A DNA stretch of 64,000 bases, from NCBI GenBank assembly GCA_014381985.1, contig JACNKP010000033.1, positions 1 through 64,000 on the forward strand. The letters are read 5' to 3'. The stretch is from SAR92 clade bacterium. GTDB lineage: Bacteria > Pseudomonadota > Gammaproteobacteria > Pseudomonadales > Porticoccaceae. Within the stretch, counting starts at the first letter, position 1. Each line of letters begins with the position of its first letter. Below, in pieces: positions 27,008 to 37,111 of this stretch. A model generated the notes under the pieces. The model did no database searches, had not been told where the DNA came from, and was given only the letters and a program-made list of their open reading frames with translations. The position numbers were made by a program, and so were the translations under genes.

Positions 27008-28174
27008 CTAATCAGTAATATTTAGCGTTTGAACCTCACTTAAGCGCTTTTTGTACCGCGCCTGACGCTTAGTCCGGTCATTAACTTCACCTGCAAGCTG
27101 ACCACAGGCGGCTGCAATATCATCACCCCGAGTAGTCCTCACAGTTACAGTGTAACCCTCCGCCATCAGAATATCTCTAAACCGATCTAGCGCAGTATTA
27201 GTGACGCGCTTATAGTCTGATCCTGGAAAAGCATTGAACGGAATTAGATTGACCTTGCAGGGCAAATCTTTCAATAACACGGCTAATTCACGGGCATGCA
27301 CTGATCGATCATTTATTTGATCCATCAGCGTATATTCAACGGTTACTTTTCGACGATTATCAGGCATTTTTTCGATGTAATTTTTGGCACTTTCAATAAA
27401 CTGGGCTAATGGGTACTTGCGGTTAATGGGCACTAGCTGGTTACGCAACTCATCGTTTGGAGCATGCAACGAAATAGCCAAGGATACGTCGCTCACATCA
27501 CCTAACTTGTCTAACTGAGGAACAACACCGGCAGTGCTAAGTGTCACACGACGCTTTGAAAGGCCATAAGCGTTGTCTTCGAGCATAATGCTCATAGCGT
27601 CAACAACATTGTCAAAATTCATTAAGGGTTCGCCCATCCCCATCATCACCACATTGGTAACACGGCGCTTAGCCTTGGGCGCGAACTGCTCAAAGGAATT
27701 TGCAGCAATCCATAGCTGACCAATAATTTCTGCGGCTGTTAGATCTCTATTAAAACCCTGCTTACCCGTGGCACAAAAACTGCAATCAAGAGCGCAACCG
27801 ATCTGAGACGATACGCATAGAGTGCCTCGATCTCGTTCAGGAATGTAAACCATTTCAATGCAACTTCCGCCATCGACTCGAATCAGCCATTTGCGCGTTC
27901 CATCTACAGAATCCTGACAGCTCACTACCTCAGGTAATTTTACTTCCGCCACTTCTGCAAGCTTGGCGCGCAGATCCTTAGATAGGTTGCTCATCTCATG
28001 AAGATCACACTCACCCATCTGATGAATCCACTTAATAACCTGAGTCGCTCGAAAACGCTTCTCACCTATTCCTTCCATGAAGTCGCCAAGACGAGACGCA
28101 GAAAACCCCAGCAGGTTAGTTTTAACTTGTTGGGGTTGATCGTCTGTTATATTTACTGCTGATTTTGGGGACAT
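27008..28174 (-). CDS. rlmN: 23S rRNA (A2503-C2) / tRNA (A37-C2) methyltransferase RlmN
   Basis: 388 residues, radical SAM enzyme. The cluster motif [17 protein letters not shown] (CxxxCxxC) is clear, with [12 protein letters not shown] as the GGEP-like SAM-binding motif and [21 protein letters not shown] further on. The catalytic C-terminal Cys lies in AACGQL. It methylates A2503 in 23S rRNA and A37 in certain tRNAs. It needs [4Fe-4S] clusters. It lies 22 bp downstream of ndk, likely cotranscribed. Confidence 0.98.
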   Translation of the reverse strand: MSPKSAVNITDDQPQQVKTNLLGFSASRLGDFMEGIGEKRFRATQVIKWIHQMGECDLHEMSNLSKDLRAKLAEVAEVKLPEVVSCQDSVDGTRKWLIRVDGGSCIEMVYIPERDRGTLCVSSQIGCALDCSFCATGKQGFNRDLTAAEIIGQLWIAANSFEQFAPKAKRRVTNVVMMGMGEPLMNFDNVVDAMSIMLEDNAYGLSKRRVTLSTAGVVPQLDKLGDVSDVSLAISLHAPNDELRNQLVPINRKYPLAQFIESAKNYIEKMPDNRRKVTVEYTLMDQINDRSVHARELAVLLKDLPCKVNLIPFNAFPGSDYKRVTNTALDRFRDILMAEGYTVTVRTTRGDDIAAACGQLAGEVNDRTKRQARYKKRLSEVQTLNITD

Positions 28175-28196
28175 AAAAGTCCTAATATCTCATTGT

Positions 28197-28622
28197 CTAA
28201 CGAGGACAAATCTCGCTATCTTCAAAAAAGTAGGCGATTTCTCGCGCCGCAGAAGTAACCGAATCAGAACCATGCGCCGCATTGGCATCGATAGATTCCG
28301 CAAAGTCTGCACGAATAGTACCAGCTGCAGCCTCTTTGGGGTTAGTTGCTCCCATTAGATCGCGATTGGTCATAATAGCATTATCACCTTCAAGCACCTG
28401 CACAGAGACTGGACCAGACGTCATAAATCCAACCAAATCATTAAAAAACCCACGCTCGCTGTGCTCAGCATAAAAGCCCTCAGCTTGCTCTTGGCTTAAG
28501 TGCATCATCTTACAGGCAACAATACTAAGTCCTGCGGTTTCAAATCGGCCCAAGATTTGGCCAACAACATTTTTTGCCACTGCGTCAGGCTTAATAATAG
28601 ATAGTGTGCGTTCGGTCGCCAT
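28197..28622 (-). CDS. ndk: Nucleoside diphosphate kinase
   Basis: 141 residues. Starts with [12 protein letters not shown], has [17 protein letters not shown] and the phosphorylated H117 in NAAHGSDS. It balances NTP and dNTP pools. It leads the ndk-rlmN-pilW series and follows the isc cluster, with 174 bp between ndk and iscX that should contain its promoter. Confidence 0.98.
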   Translation of the reverse strand: MATERTLSIIKPDAVAKNVVGQILGRFETAGLSIVACKMMHLSQEQAEGFYAEHSERGFFNDLVGFMTSGPVSVQVLEGDNAIMTNRDLMGATNPKEAAAGTIRADFAESIDANAAHGSDSVTSAAREIAYFFEDSEICPR

Positions 28623-28796
28623 GAAACTTCTCCAAAGTCAGTAAATTTTAGTCATTTAAAAATGGGGTATAAAAAGTGCGCGAATTTTACCTATCAATGG
28701 GAGCAGTCACAACAGGTTTATCAAGTAGTTACAAACCACGGTAGAGAGTTTGTCCTTTGAGCCGTTTAGCTTGAAGCTAGAACTCTTCATAAACCA

Positions 28797-28994
28797 TTAA
28801 TCCAATTCTTCTATCCACGTCATTTGAATAGCTTCAAGAATTTTCTCACCACAGCGCTCAGGATCATCAGAGAAGGTTTCCAGCGCCATCACCCAATCTC
28901 GCAAATCCACAAAATTAACATATTGCGGATCTACATCTGGATGACTTTCCATTAATTCTATGGCGATATCATTAACATCAGTCCACTTAAGCAT
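28797..28994 (-). CDS. iscX: Fe-S assembly protein IscX
   Basis: 65 residues, acidic. The conserved pattern LKWTDVNDIAIELMESHPDVDP...FVDLRDWVMALETF is the IscX (YfhJ) signature. It binds IscS and iron and tunes cluster assembly. It is normally directly after fdx; here an alpha/beta hydrolase gene lies between. Confidence 0.96.
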   Translation of the reverse strand: MLKWTDVNDIAIELMESHPDVDPQYVNFVDLRDWVMALETFSDDPERCGEKILEAIQMTWIEELD

Positions 28995-29043
28995 AATCTC
29001 TACCTCATTTTCGGTGCCGTTCAGGGCACATCTTTACTTTTTA

Positions 29044-30033
29044 TTAAGGATTGAATCGATCGATAAATCCGCTAAATGCGCTAATAAAGTGCGGCCTTGG
29101 CGTTTCCATAAAGGCGGCATGATCGCCACCGGAAACGACTACCCAACTCTTGTCTGCTGACTTTAGCCGAGTAAATAACTTAGCTTGGAACTCGGTGGGA
29201 GCAATAGGATCAAATTCGCCCTGCATTAGTAATACAGGAACATCAATACGGCTAGGATCAATGTCTAAAAACTCGTGTTCATTGCGCCAATCAACGCGTA
29301 CTGGATCGGCACTTAAAGCAGCCTTTACATAGCCATCAATGGCCCGCTGACTGATGCTACCTGGGACTATAAAGTCGCTTGCGGCGGCTTCTGCAGTATT
29401 AATACGCCACTCTAAAGACTTAGTATCAGAATCTTTTTCTGCGGTTGCATCTAAGTCCAACCAAAAACCAAAGAGTGTCAAGCTAGCCATATTATTAGAG
29501 TTACTCTGGGTTGCGAGTAACGAAATAACTGAACCATAGGACCATCCAAACACATGAACGGGGGCATTATCATGACGCTTTGAGATCCAGTCGACAACGT
29601 TAACCACATCGCTAGCCGCCTTGGTGGGCGAAAGCCATTGGCTGGAATCTCTTGGCGTCTCACCATAACCACGTAGATCAATAGCATAGGAACCATAGCC
29701 CTGTTCGAGCATTCCATCCATCAGCGATAGCTCTTCGCCTTCCACCTGGAGATCAAAGTCAGGTAGCCCACTCCAGGTCCTACCATGTATAAATAGAATA
29801 ATCCCCTTTGCGGTATCATGGGATTTCTCCCATACCGCCATTGGATGATCATCAGACATCACGGTGTGTCTGATCGGAGAGACTTGCTCTAGAATTAACG
29901 GATCGTCCAACGAGAGAACAACTGTGTCTATAGAAACGACACATGAAGTAGAAAGTACAAACAACATGCACAACAGTAATTTATGATGCAATTTAGCCTG
30001 GAAAGTAGCGCACTGTTGCATTGCTATCTCCAT
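29044..30033 (-). CDS. Alpha/beta hydrolase inside the isc operon
   Basis: 329 residues. The start (ATG at 30033) follows the fdx stop without a gap, and the stop lies 49 bp before iscX, so it is embedded in the isc operon. The N-terminus has a signal peptide of about 36 residues ending near LSTSC; it may be a lipoprotein, though the lipobox is not ideal. The catalytic triad is visible: nucleophile Ser in GWSYGS, Asp in MQGEFDPIAP and His in SGGDHAAF. The oxyanion region is FIHGRTWSG. Substrate unknown; lysophospholipase-like or esterase activity is possible. No link to iron-sulfur biogenesis is known. Confidence 0.88.
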   Translation of the reverse strand: MEIAMQQCATFQAKLHHKLLLCMLFVLSTSCVVSIDTVVLSLDDPLILEQVSPIRHTVMSDDHPMAVWEKSHDTAKGIILFIHGRTWSGLPDFDLQVEGEELSLMDGMLEQGYGSYAIDLRGYGETPRDSSQWLSPTKAASDVVNVVDWISKRHDNAPVHVFGWSYGSVISLLATQSNSNNMASLTLFGFWLDLDATAEKDSDTKSLEWRINTAEAAASDFIVPGSISQRAIDGYVKAALSADPVRVDWRNEHEFLDIDPSRIDVPVLLMQGEFDPIAPTEFQAKLFTRLKSADKSWVVVSGGDHAAFMETPRPHFISAFSGFIDRFNP

Positions 30034-30378
30034 TTAATGCCTTTCCGAAACCATATTGATGGTGTACATAGGGATTTCAACCACCAAGTCCTGCTCCTCC
30101 ACTATCACCTGGCAACTCAACCGTGAGTCTGGATCGACTCCCCAAGCCTTATCGAGATAGTCCTCCTCGAGTTCATCGGCTTCGGCGAGCAAATCATAAC
30201 CCTCCCGAACATGGATATGACAGGTTGTACAGGCACAGGACATCTCACAGGCATGCTCTATATCAAGACCATTGCGCAGTGCAGCTTCGCAAACAGATTC
30301 TCCCTTTTGAGCCTCAATAACAGCACCATCCGGGCATATCTCTTTATGCGGTAAAAATACTATTCGAGCCATGATCAA
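30034..30378 (-). CDS. fdx: ISC-type [2Fe-2S] ferredoxin
   Basis: 114 residues, or 112 if the second ATG (30372) is used, as homologues begin MxKIVxLPH. Cluster ligands are C44, C50, C53 (ACEMSCACTTC) and C89 (RLSCQ), with the extra family Cys at 48. It gives electrons to cluster assembly on IscU. It is directly after hscA and before the embedded hydrolase. Confidence 0.97.
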   Translation of the reverse strand: MIMARIVFLPHKEICPDGAVIEAQKGESVCEAALRNGLDIEHACEMSCACTTCHIHVREGYDLLAEADELEEDYLDKAWGVDPDSRLSCQVIVEEQDLVVEIPMYTINMVSERH

Positions 30379-30405
30379 TAAAGTCCTTTAAGGATGGGTA
30401 TTATT

Positions 30406-32274
30406 TTAACCTTGTTCAATTTCGTCCAGGCTATGGCCTGCTAATGCACTCTTAATTGAAGCGTCCATACGACGGGCTGCAAACGTTTCGCTTGTTTTAC
30501 CCACCGTCTCTACTTGACGCGCCAAAACCCGATGTTCTGTCGTTTCCGCCCGTATCTTCTGGAGTTCTTTGACGGCCACCTGAAGGCACTGAATTTCTTC
30601 TGTATCAAGTAGTTTATCTCCATCTTCTTTTAGTGCTGCAAGAAGATCTTGGATCATTCTATCCGCGTCAACCTGCTGCTCACGAAGCGCTCGTGCTTGC
30701 ATATCATCCCGTGCATGGCTAAACGAATCTTGAAGCATCTGAGTGATCTCATCCTCATCTAAACCGTAAGATGGTTTAACCTCGATTCTGGATTCTACAT
30801 TACTAGTTAATTCTCGAGCGGTTACGCTAAGCAAGCCATCGGCATCAACCTGATAAGTAACACGAATTTTTGCCGCCCCAGCAACCATGGGAGGGATGCC
30901 TCGCAGTTCAAATCGAGCAAGCGATCTACAATCATCGACCAGTTCTCGTTCGCCCTGCAAAATGTGCACTGCCATGGCTGTCTGTCCATCTTTGAAGGTA
31001 GTGAATTCTTGGGCCTTGGCAACTGGAATAGTCGTATTACGGTGGATGATTTTTTCGATCAGACCACCCATTGTTTCAATACCTAGGGTTAGTGGAATCA
31101 CATCAAGCAGCAACATTTCATCCCCTGACTTATTGCCAATCAACACCTCAGCTTGCAAAGCCGCGCCTAAGGCAACCACCCTATCAGGATCAAGATTAGT
31201 TAAGGGTTCTACACCGAAAAATTCGGTCACCTTATCTCTGACTCTCCTGGTTCTTGTCGACCCACCAACCAGCACTACGGTGTCTATCTTGTCTACCGCT
31301 ATTTCGGCATCGCGCAATGAGCGCCGGCAAGCTCGGATCGTTTTATTAAGCAAATCCTCAATTAAAGTATCCATCACATCACGACTCAGCACACCACTCC
31401 AATCCAAGATCTCAATATCTACAGACTCAGAATCGGTGAGCTCTTCTTTCGCTGCCTTGGCTGTCTCTAGAAGAATGCGCTGTTCAGTTGGATTTAGAGA
31501 CTCGCTCATACCCACCTGCTGCCGCAACCACTCAGCTATGACATGGTCAAAATCGTCGCCACCAAGGGCCGAATCACCACCAGTCGCTAGCACCTCAAAG
31601 ACGCCTCGGGAAAGGCGTAAAATACTAACATCAAATGTGCCGCCGCCCAGGTCATAGACCGCAATGACACCTTCTTTTTCATTATCTAAGCCATAGGCAA
31701 TCGCCGCCGCCGTAGGCTCATTAAGCAGTCGTAATACCTTGACACCTGCAAGTGTCGCTGCGTCTTTGGTGGCCTGGCGTTGAGCTTCATCAAAATAAGC
31801 AGGCACAGTAATCACCGCTCCATCTAAAGCACCGTCAAGGGATGCCTCTGCGCGACTAACTAATTTACGTAAAATTTCAGCAGATACCTGAATCGGACTT
31901 ACCAACCCGCAAGCAGTAGCAATTTTAGGCATGCCACCTCGATCCGTTTGAAAATCATAGGGCAGCTGATTGCCAAGCATTTTGACGTCTTCTAACCCGC
32001 GACCCAGCAATCTCTTTACCGACAATATGGTATTCAGTGGATCACTTATATTGTGCTCTGCTGCTTCGTTACCTACGCAAGTAGCTCCTTGCGACGCATA
32101 ATGAACAACGGACGGTAATAAATGCCTGCCTTGCTCATCTGGCAACGTTTCAGCCATACCACTACGGACACTAGCAACTAATGAATTTGTCGTCCCAAGA
32201 TCAATACCTACCGCCTGTCTACGCTGATGTGGCTGGGGGGATTGTCCAGGTTCAGAAATTTGTAATAAAGCCAC
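30406..32274 (-). CDS. hscA: Fe-S cluster chaperone HscA (Hsp70 type)
   Basis: 622 residues. The ATPase domain has [63 protein letters not shown] and [14 protein letters not shown]; the substrate domain and a helical lid follow. It binds the LPPVK motif of IscU (present in the IscU here) and drives cluster transfer together with HscB. It starts four bases after hscB. Confidence 0.98.
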   Translation of the reverse strand: MALLQISEPGQSPQPHQRRQAVGIDLGTTNSLVASVRSGMAETLPDEQGRHLLPSVVHYASQGATCVGNEAAEHNISDPLNTILSVKRLLGRGLEDVKMLGNQLPYDFQTDRGGMPKIATACGLVSPIQVSAEILRKLVSRAEASLDGALDGAVITVPAYFDEAQRQATKDAATLAGVKVLRLLNEPTAAAIAYGLDNEKEGVIAVYDLGGGTFDVSILRLSRGVFEVLATGGDSALGGDDFDHVIAEWLRQQVGMSESLNPTEQRILLETAKAAKEELTDSESVDIEILDWSGVLSRDVMDTLIEDLLNKTIRACRRSLRDAEIAVDKIDTVVLVGGSTRTRRVRDKVTEFFGVEPLTNLDPDRVVALGAALQAEVLIGNKSGDEMLLLDVIPLTLGIETMGGLIEKIIHRNTTIPVAKAQEFTTFKDGQTAMAVHILQGERELVDDCRSLARFELRGIPPMVAGAAKIRVTYQVDADGLLSVTARELTSNVESRIEVKPSYGLDEDEITQMLQDSFSHARDDMQARALREQQVDADRMIQDLLAALKEDGDKLLDTEEIQCLQVAVKELQKIRAETTEHRVLARQVETVGKTSETFAARRMDASIKSALAGHSLDEIEQG

Positions 32275-32277
32275 CCT

Positions 32278-32808
32278 TTATGCGTCCTCTAGTTCAGCTT
32301 CTAGCTGTCCAATTTCAACCAATAATTTGGTAAAAAACTGCATCTTTGCCACTGCATTAAACGCATCATCAAACAGATCAGATTCATATTGATGTTTGAA
32401 TTCAGCCTGAAGCTCATAATATGTGCTTTCAACGTCAGCCCTAAGCGCTTCAATATTGCTGCAAGAGTCCTCTTTGGCAGAAATCTCAGACAGGGTCTCT
32501 CGTAATTCTATTTGCCGCATTAAGAACACCGTATCACTGGTGATATGTGTTTCTTGGTCACTTTCAACGCCTTTTAGCGCCAAAAGATATTGCGCCCGTT
32601 TTAGCGGAGACTTTAAAGTGTCGAAGGCCTGATTGATAAACGATGCTGCCTGAACAGCTAAACGCTTTTCAGCATCTGATTTTGTGGCGTACCGATCAGG
32701 ATGAAATTCTTGTTGAAGCTTACGATAGCGAACGCCCAAATCATCGATATCAACATCCCAGGATGGAGAAATTGCGAACACTGCAAAGAAATCGCTAGAA
32801 AAATTCAA
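32278..32808 (-). CDS. hscB: Co-chaperone HscB (J domain)
   Basis: 176 residues. The N-terminal J domain contains FHPDRYA (HPD motif) and the C-terminal three-helix bundle (LMRQIELRETLSE, KMQFFTKLLVEIGQLEAEL) binds IscU. It brings IscU to HscA and stimulates ATP hydrolysis. Order between iscA and hscA is the standard one. Confidence 0.97.
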   Translation of the reverse strand: MNFSSDFFAVFAISPSWDVDIDDLGVRYRKLQQEFHPDRYATKSDAEKRLAVQAASFINQAFDTLKSPLKRAQYLLALKGVESDQETHITSDTVFLMRQIELRETLSEISAKEDSCSNIEALRADVESTYYELQAEFKHQYESDLFDDAFNAVAKMQFFTKLLVEIGQLEAELEDA

Positions 32809-32850
32809 TGGGCCATCACTCTGACTATTTTTAACTAAAATCGCACAGGG

Positions 32851-33174
32851 TTAAACGTGAAAGCTCTCTCCGCAACCACATTCGTCCTTAACATTAGGGT
32901 TTTTAAATTCAAACCCTTCATTTAACCCCTCTTTAACATAGTCCAACTCGGTACCATCGAGATACAACAAGCTTTTGGGATCGATCAGTAATTTAAAATC
33001 ATCAAACTCAAAAATTTTATCCTCTTCAGCAACCGCATCGACAAACTCCAGAACATAAGACAATCCTGAACAACCGGTAGTACGAACACCTAAGCGAATT
33101 CCTACGCCCATGGTGCGATGTTCCAAATGTTTGAGTACATGCTGCTCAGCAGCAGAGGTCATGGTGATTGCCAT
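32851..33174 (-). CDS. iscA: A-type Fe-S carrier IscA
   Basis: 107 residues with the three invariant cysteines C35, C99 and C101 ([17 protein letters not shown]). It carries iron or clusters to target proteins. It lies eight bases after iscU. Confidence 0.97.
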   Translation of the reverse strand: MAITMTSAAEQHVLKHLEHRTMGVGIRLGVRTTGCSGLSYVLEFVDAVAEEDKIFEFDDFKLLIDPKSLLYLDGTELDYVKEGLNEGFEFKNPNVKDECGCGESFHV

Positions 33175-33182
33175 TTTACCGA

Positions 33183-33566
33183 TTATCTCCCTTGCTTCGC
33201 TCTAACGTCGCGCACTGCAGTTTTTATAGCATCTTCAGCAAGCACTGAACAATGTATCTTAACTGGGGGAAGCGCCAATTCTTCGGCGATATGCGTATTT
33301 TTTATTTGCTCAGCTTCATCTATATGCTTACCTTTAACCCACTCAGTTAAAAGCGAACTCGAAGCTATAGCTGAACCACAACCGTAAGTCTTAAATTTTG
33401 CATCTTCGATAATACCTTCATCATTAACCCGAATTTGCAGACGCATAACATCACCACAGGCCGGTGCACCCACCATCCCTGTACCAACATTTTTAGATGT
33501 TTCATCTAATTGACCCACATTCCTTGGGTTTTCATAATGATCTATAACTTTTTCACTGTAAGCCAC
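33183..33566 (-). CDS. iscU: Fe-S cluster scaffold IscU
   Basis: 127 residues. Ligand cysteines C37 (GAPACGDVM), C63 ([10 protein letters not shown]) and C106 ([12 protein letters not shown]), the Asp39 partner, and the HscA-binding LPPVK motif are all in place. [2Fe-2S] clusters are built here with sulfur from IscS. Confidence 0.98.
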   Translation of the reverse strand: MAYSEKVIDHYENPRNVGQLDETSKNVGTGMVGAPACGDVMRLQIRVNDEGIIEDAKFKTYGCGSAIASSSLLTEWVKGKHIDEAEQIKNTHIAEELALPPVKIHCSVLAEDAIKTAVRDVRAKQGR

Positions 33567-33628
33567 AATAATGACTCCTAGTTAATGGTTTAAAATTGAC
33601 GCATCAAGACTAAGACGCTAATCGCGTT

Positions 33629-34843
33629 TTAGTGCGCCGCCCATTGTACAGTATTTAAATCTATTCCCGCTTTAAACATATCCCATAAAGGCGATAATTC
33701 GCGTAATTTGTGCACTGCATGACGTACTTTCTCAATAGCCGTATCTATGTCTTTCTCTGAGGTGAAACGACCGATACTAAACCGAATCGAGCTGTGGGCC
33801 ATCTCGTCATTTAAGCCAAGAGCCCGTAAAACATAAGAAGGTTCCAAACTAGCCGAGGTGCAGGCTGAGCCAGATGAAACAGCCAGATCTCTCAAGGCCA
33901 TAATGAGAGACTCTCCCTCTACAAAAGCAAAACTAATATTCACAATGCCAGGTACATGCTGATCTTCGGAACCATTTAAATGGACTTCTTCCATATCAGA
34001 AACGCCAAGCCACAATCGAGTCCGAAGGGCTTCAATACGAGTGGACTCTGCCGCTAAATTGGCAAAGCCAACCTTAAACGCCTCTCCCATCCCCACAATT
34101 TGATGCGTTGGTAAGGTACCAGAACGCATACCACGCTCATGACCACCACCATGCATCTGAGCTTCAATCCGAACGCGAGGTTTGCGTCGCACAAAAAGCG
34201 CGCCAATACCCTTAGGACCATAAATCTTATGGGCTGAAAAAGACATCATGTCAACGTACATCTCTTCTACGTTGATCCCTGTTTTACCAGCGCTTTGCGC
34301 CGCATCAACATGGAAAAATACTTTTCGCTCACGACAAATTTTACCGATAGCAGCTATATCATTAAGAGTGCCGAGCTCGTTATTAACATGCATTATTGAC
34401 ACCACGGTTGTGTCTTCTCGAATCGCATCAGCTACCATCTCCGGCTGGATCAAACCATTAGAATCTGGATCAAGATAGGTAACCTCAAAGCCTTCACGCT
34501 CGAGTTGGCGACAGGTATCTAAGACCGCCTTATGCTCAATTCTTGAGGTGATAATGTGCTTGCCTTTACGTTGATTGAAGTGCGCACAACCTTTAATTGC
34601 AAGATTGTTAGCTTCGGTGGCACCAGAAGTCCAAACAATCTCGCGAGGATCTGCACCAATAAGATTGGCGACATCTTGACGCGCATCTTCCACCGCGGCC
34701 TCTGCCTGCCAACCGAACACGTGCGACCGCGATGCTGGATTACCAAACTGCCCGGCGGGGGTCAAAAACTCCATCATTTTCTCGGCAACCACTGGATCAA
34801 CCGGCGTGGTTGACGCATAATCTAAGTATATCGGTAGATTCAT
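33629..34843 (-). CDS. iscS: Cysteine desulfurase IscS
   Basis: 404 residues, class V aminotransferase. The PLP lysine is K206 ([12 protein letters not shown]) and the persulfide Cys is C328 ([14 protein letters not shown]). It supplies sulfur for Fe-S clusters and for tRNA thiolation. It lies 13 bp after iscR. Confidence 0.98.
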   Translation of the reverse strand: MNLPIYLDYASTTPVDPVVAEKMMEFLTPAGQFGNPASRSHVFGWQAEAAVEDARQDVANLIGADPREIVWTSGATEANNLAIKGCAHFNQRKGKHIITSRIEHKAVLDTCRQLEREGFEVTYLDPDSNGLIQPEMVADAIREDTTVVSIMHVNNELGTLNDIAAIGKICRERKVFFHVDAAQSAGKTGINVEEMYVDMMSFSAHKIYGPKGIGALFVRRKPRVRIEAQMHGGGHERGMRSGTLPTHQIVGMGEAFKVGFANLAAESTRIEALRTRLWLGVSDMEEVHLNGSEDQHVPGIVNISFAFVEGESLIMALRDLAVSSGSACTSASLEPSYVLRALGLNDEMAHSSIRFSIGRFTSEKDIDTAIEKVRHAVHKLRELSPLWDMFKAGIDLNTVQWAAH

Positions 34844-34856
34844 CTACTACTCCAAA

Positions 34857-35336
34857 TCAGCAGGCATTTGCCCGCATATTATTATCTTCCAAGGTCAATA
34901 ACTGATCCACTTGACGATGGGCTATATTCTGGACATCGCGCTTAGCGACCAAATCTGCTAGCGAAATTCCACTTAAAAAATCATTAATCTGACGACTTAA
35001 ATCATCCCACAGATTGTGGGTTAAGCAGATACTGCCACCCTGACAGTCTCCCTTCCCTCCACAATTAGTACTATCGATCGACTCGTTGACAGCCTTAATA
35101 ATATCGGCCACACAAATTAAGTCAGTCGTCCCTACCAAACGATAGCCGCCACCCGGGCCACGGACACTATCAACTAAACCCGCTTTCCGTAGACTTGCAA
35201 AAAGTTGCTCCAGATAAGACAAAGAAATTGTTTGTCGCTCCGAAATCTCGGCGAGAGAGACGGGCCTGCTCTGTGAATGTAACGCCAGATCCAGCATCGC
35301 CGTTACCGCATAACGCCCTCTGGTTGTTAGTCTCAT
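34857..35336 (-). CDS. iscR: Fe-S responsive regulator IscR
   Basis: 159 residues, Rrf2 family. The winged helix ([30 protein letters not shown]) is followed by the cluster-binding residues C92, C98, C104 and H107, at the same numbers as in E. coli. The holo form represses the isc operon through the type-1 site found upstream. Confidence 0.98.
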   Translation of the reverse strand: MRLTTRGRYAVTAMLDLALHSQSRPVSLAEISERQTISLSYLEQLFASLRKAGLVDSVRGPGGGYRLVGTTDLICVADIIKAVNESIDSTNCGGKGDCQGGSICLTHNLWDDLSRQINDFLSGISLADLVAKRDVQNIAHRQVDQLLTLEDNNMRANAC

Positions 35337-35372
35337 ATTTTTAACCTGGATTAACCCGATAAAAGTAGGCTA

Positions 35373-35405
35373 ATTATCCAATACCCGACTAAAATAGTCA
35401 AGTAA
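35373..35405 (-). promoter_or_regulatory. iscR promoter with overlapping IscR type-1 site
   Basis: On the minus strand, TTGACT, a 17-bp spacer and GATAAT form a strong sigma-70 promoter. A 25-bp sequence (35381-35405) fits the IscR type-1 consensus at every position but the first: GACT, four A/T-rich bases, AGTC and a GGGTAT end. It covers the -35 box and spacer, so [2Fe-2S]-IscR would block transcription of the operon. Confidence 0.85.
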
Positions 35406-35425
35406 TTAGGCCGACTCCGATTTAC

Positions 35426-36175
35426 CTATTTTCCCCGCTTCCGTTGCGCCGCAGATAGCAGACCTCGCAGCATAGAAACCTCCATCTTATCCATTCGGGT
35501 TCTATTAAATAACCGACGCATCCTCGTCAAAAGCTGCTTAGGATTATCTGGATCATAGAATTTCAAATCAGCCATGGTAGTAGCCAAGTGGGCGTGGAAT
35601 AACTCGAGCTCGTCAGCAGTCGCTAAAGGTTGATCCCACTCGTTCATCTCAGGTAATTTACCATCTTTACGTGCCAGACTAGCCATGCGGATCTCATAGG
35701 ACAAAACTTGAACTGCAGTCGCTAAATTTAAAGAGCTGTAATCTGGGTTTGACGGAATGTGCACGTGATAATGGCACTTTTGTAGCTCACTATTTGTGAG
35801 CCCACGATCTTCTCTCCCAAAGAGCAACGCAACTTGATGAGACTTAGCCTCTTGCCAAATTTTATCGCCGCACTCTCGCGGGTTTATTAAAGGCCAAGGG
35901 ATTCTGCGTTCCCGGGCACTGGTTCCAATCACTAAACCACAATCCTTAATCGCTTCATCTACTGAACCGACAATTTTTGCATTAGCCAAGACATCCCGGG
36001 CACCTGCTGCTCGCCAGACTGCTCTTGGCGCAGGATATTCTCGCGGCTCAACCAGATATAACTCCGCTAAACCCATGTTTTTCATTGCTCGAGCAGCACC
36101 CCCAATATTTCCTGGATGGGAGGTGTTAACCAAGACAATTCTAATTTTTGCTTGCCGTTCAGCTGTAGACATCAA
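35426..36175 (-). CDS. trmJ: tRNA (Cm32/Um32) methyltransferase TrmJ
   Basis: 249 residues, SPOUT fold. Motifs: NIGGAARAMKNMGLAELYLV, LFGREDRGLTNSEL and SLNLATAVQVLSYEI. It 2'-O-methylates position 32 of several tRNAs. It is upstream of iscR on the same strand and diverges from suhB, exactly as in Pseudomonas and E. coli. Confidence 0.96.
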   Translation of the reverse strand: MMSTAERQAKIRIVLVNTSHPGNIGGAARAMKNMGLAELYLVEPREYPAPRAVWRAAGARDVLANAKIVGSVDEAIKDCGLVIGTSARERRIPWPLINPRECGDKIWQEAKSHQVALLFGREDRGLTNSELQKCHYHVHIPSNPDYSSLNLATAVQVLSYEIRMASLARKDGKLPEMNEWDQPLATADELELFHAHLATTMADLKFYDPDNPKQLLTRMRRLFNRTRMDKMEVSMLRGLLSAAQRKRGK

Positions 36176-36297
36176 CTTCCTCTCTTACCTAAATTAGTTC
36201 CTAATTTTCTTCAGTTAAAAAATAGGGACGCGAGTGTAGCAGAATCAAGGTTCTCTGGTACAATGCGCGCCGTCATATCATCACTTGGAATACTCTT

Positions 36298-37101
36298 ATG
36301 CAACCGATGGTCAATATCGCTCTGCGCGCAGCCCGTCAGGCTGGCGAGATGATTGTTAAAGCCGCCGACAATCTAGAGTTGGTAAAAGTAGATGAAAAGG
36401 GCCGGCATGATTTCGTGACCGAGGTCGATCGCCGCTCTGAAGAAACAATTATCTATCAAATTAAAAAAGCCTATCCAGATCATCGATTCCTTGGCGAGGA
36501 AGGTGGCACTAGCGGCAATCCCGACAGTGATGTCGAGTGGATCATTGATCCGTTAGACGGCACCACGAACTTCGTTCGAGGCATTCCTCATGTGGGTGTT
36601 TCTATCGCGTGTAGAGTCAAAGGACGTCTTGAGCACGCCGTTATTCTTGAACCATTTAAACGTGAAGAATTTACAGCTAGCAGAGGAAGCGGCGCAAAAC
36701 TTAACGGACGTAGAATTCGCGTCTCGGGGCGCCTTGGAGAAGCTGGCGCGCTTTACTCAACGGGCATTCCCTTTAGCGACCCTTCTTTTAGTGAAATGAA
36801 AAACTACCTGACCTGCATGCATGAATTTGCTGATAACTCATCGGGTATACGTCGAATGGGTGCCGCATCACTAGACTTGGCTTATATTGCTGCTGGCAGA
36901 ATGGATGTTTTTTGGGAAATGCATTTAAAACCCTGGGACATCGCAGCTGGTGCACTCATCGTTCGAGAAGCAGGCGGTATGGTCAGTGACTTTCAAGGTG
37001 GTGAATCCTTCTTGGACACAGGTCACATCTTGGCCTGCACTCCAAAATTATTTAAACCTACCCTCAAAGTCCTAGCGAAACATTTGGGTCACCTCAAATA
37101 G
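36298..37101 (+). CDS. suhB: Inositol-1-monophosphatase SuhB
   Basis: 267 residues. Metal-binding motifs are FLGEEGG, WIIDPLDGTTNFVRGIPH and WDIAAGALIVREAGG. Besides hydrolysing inositol phosphate, SuhB takes part in rRNA transcription antitermination in E. coli. It is divergent from trmJ and its stop lies ten bases from the convergent HupE-like gene. Confidence 0.96.
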   Translation: MQPMVNIALRAARQAGEMIVKAADNLELVKVDEKGRHDFVTEVDRRSEETIIYQIKKAYPDHRFLGEEGGTSGNPDSDVEWIIDPLDGTTNFVRGIPHVGVSIACRVKGRLEHAVILEPFKREEFTASRGSGAKLNGRRIRVSGRLGEAGALYSTGIPFSDPSFSEMKNYLTCMHEFADNSSGIRRMGAASLDLAYIAAGRMDVFWEMHLKPWDIAAGALIVREAGGMVSDFQGGESFLDTGHILACTPKLFKPTLKVLAKHLGHLK

Positions 37102-37111
37102 ACCCTGGGTC

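Noticed and set aside
30887-31657. 256-codon plus-strand frame opposite hscA
   Set aside because: Antisense shadow of hscA; its translation is Ser-rich without any family pattern.
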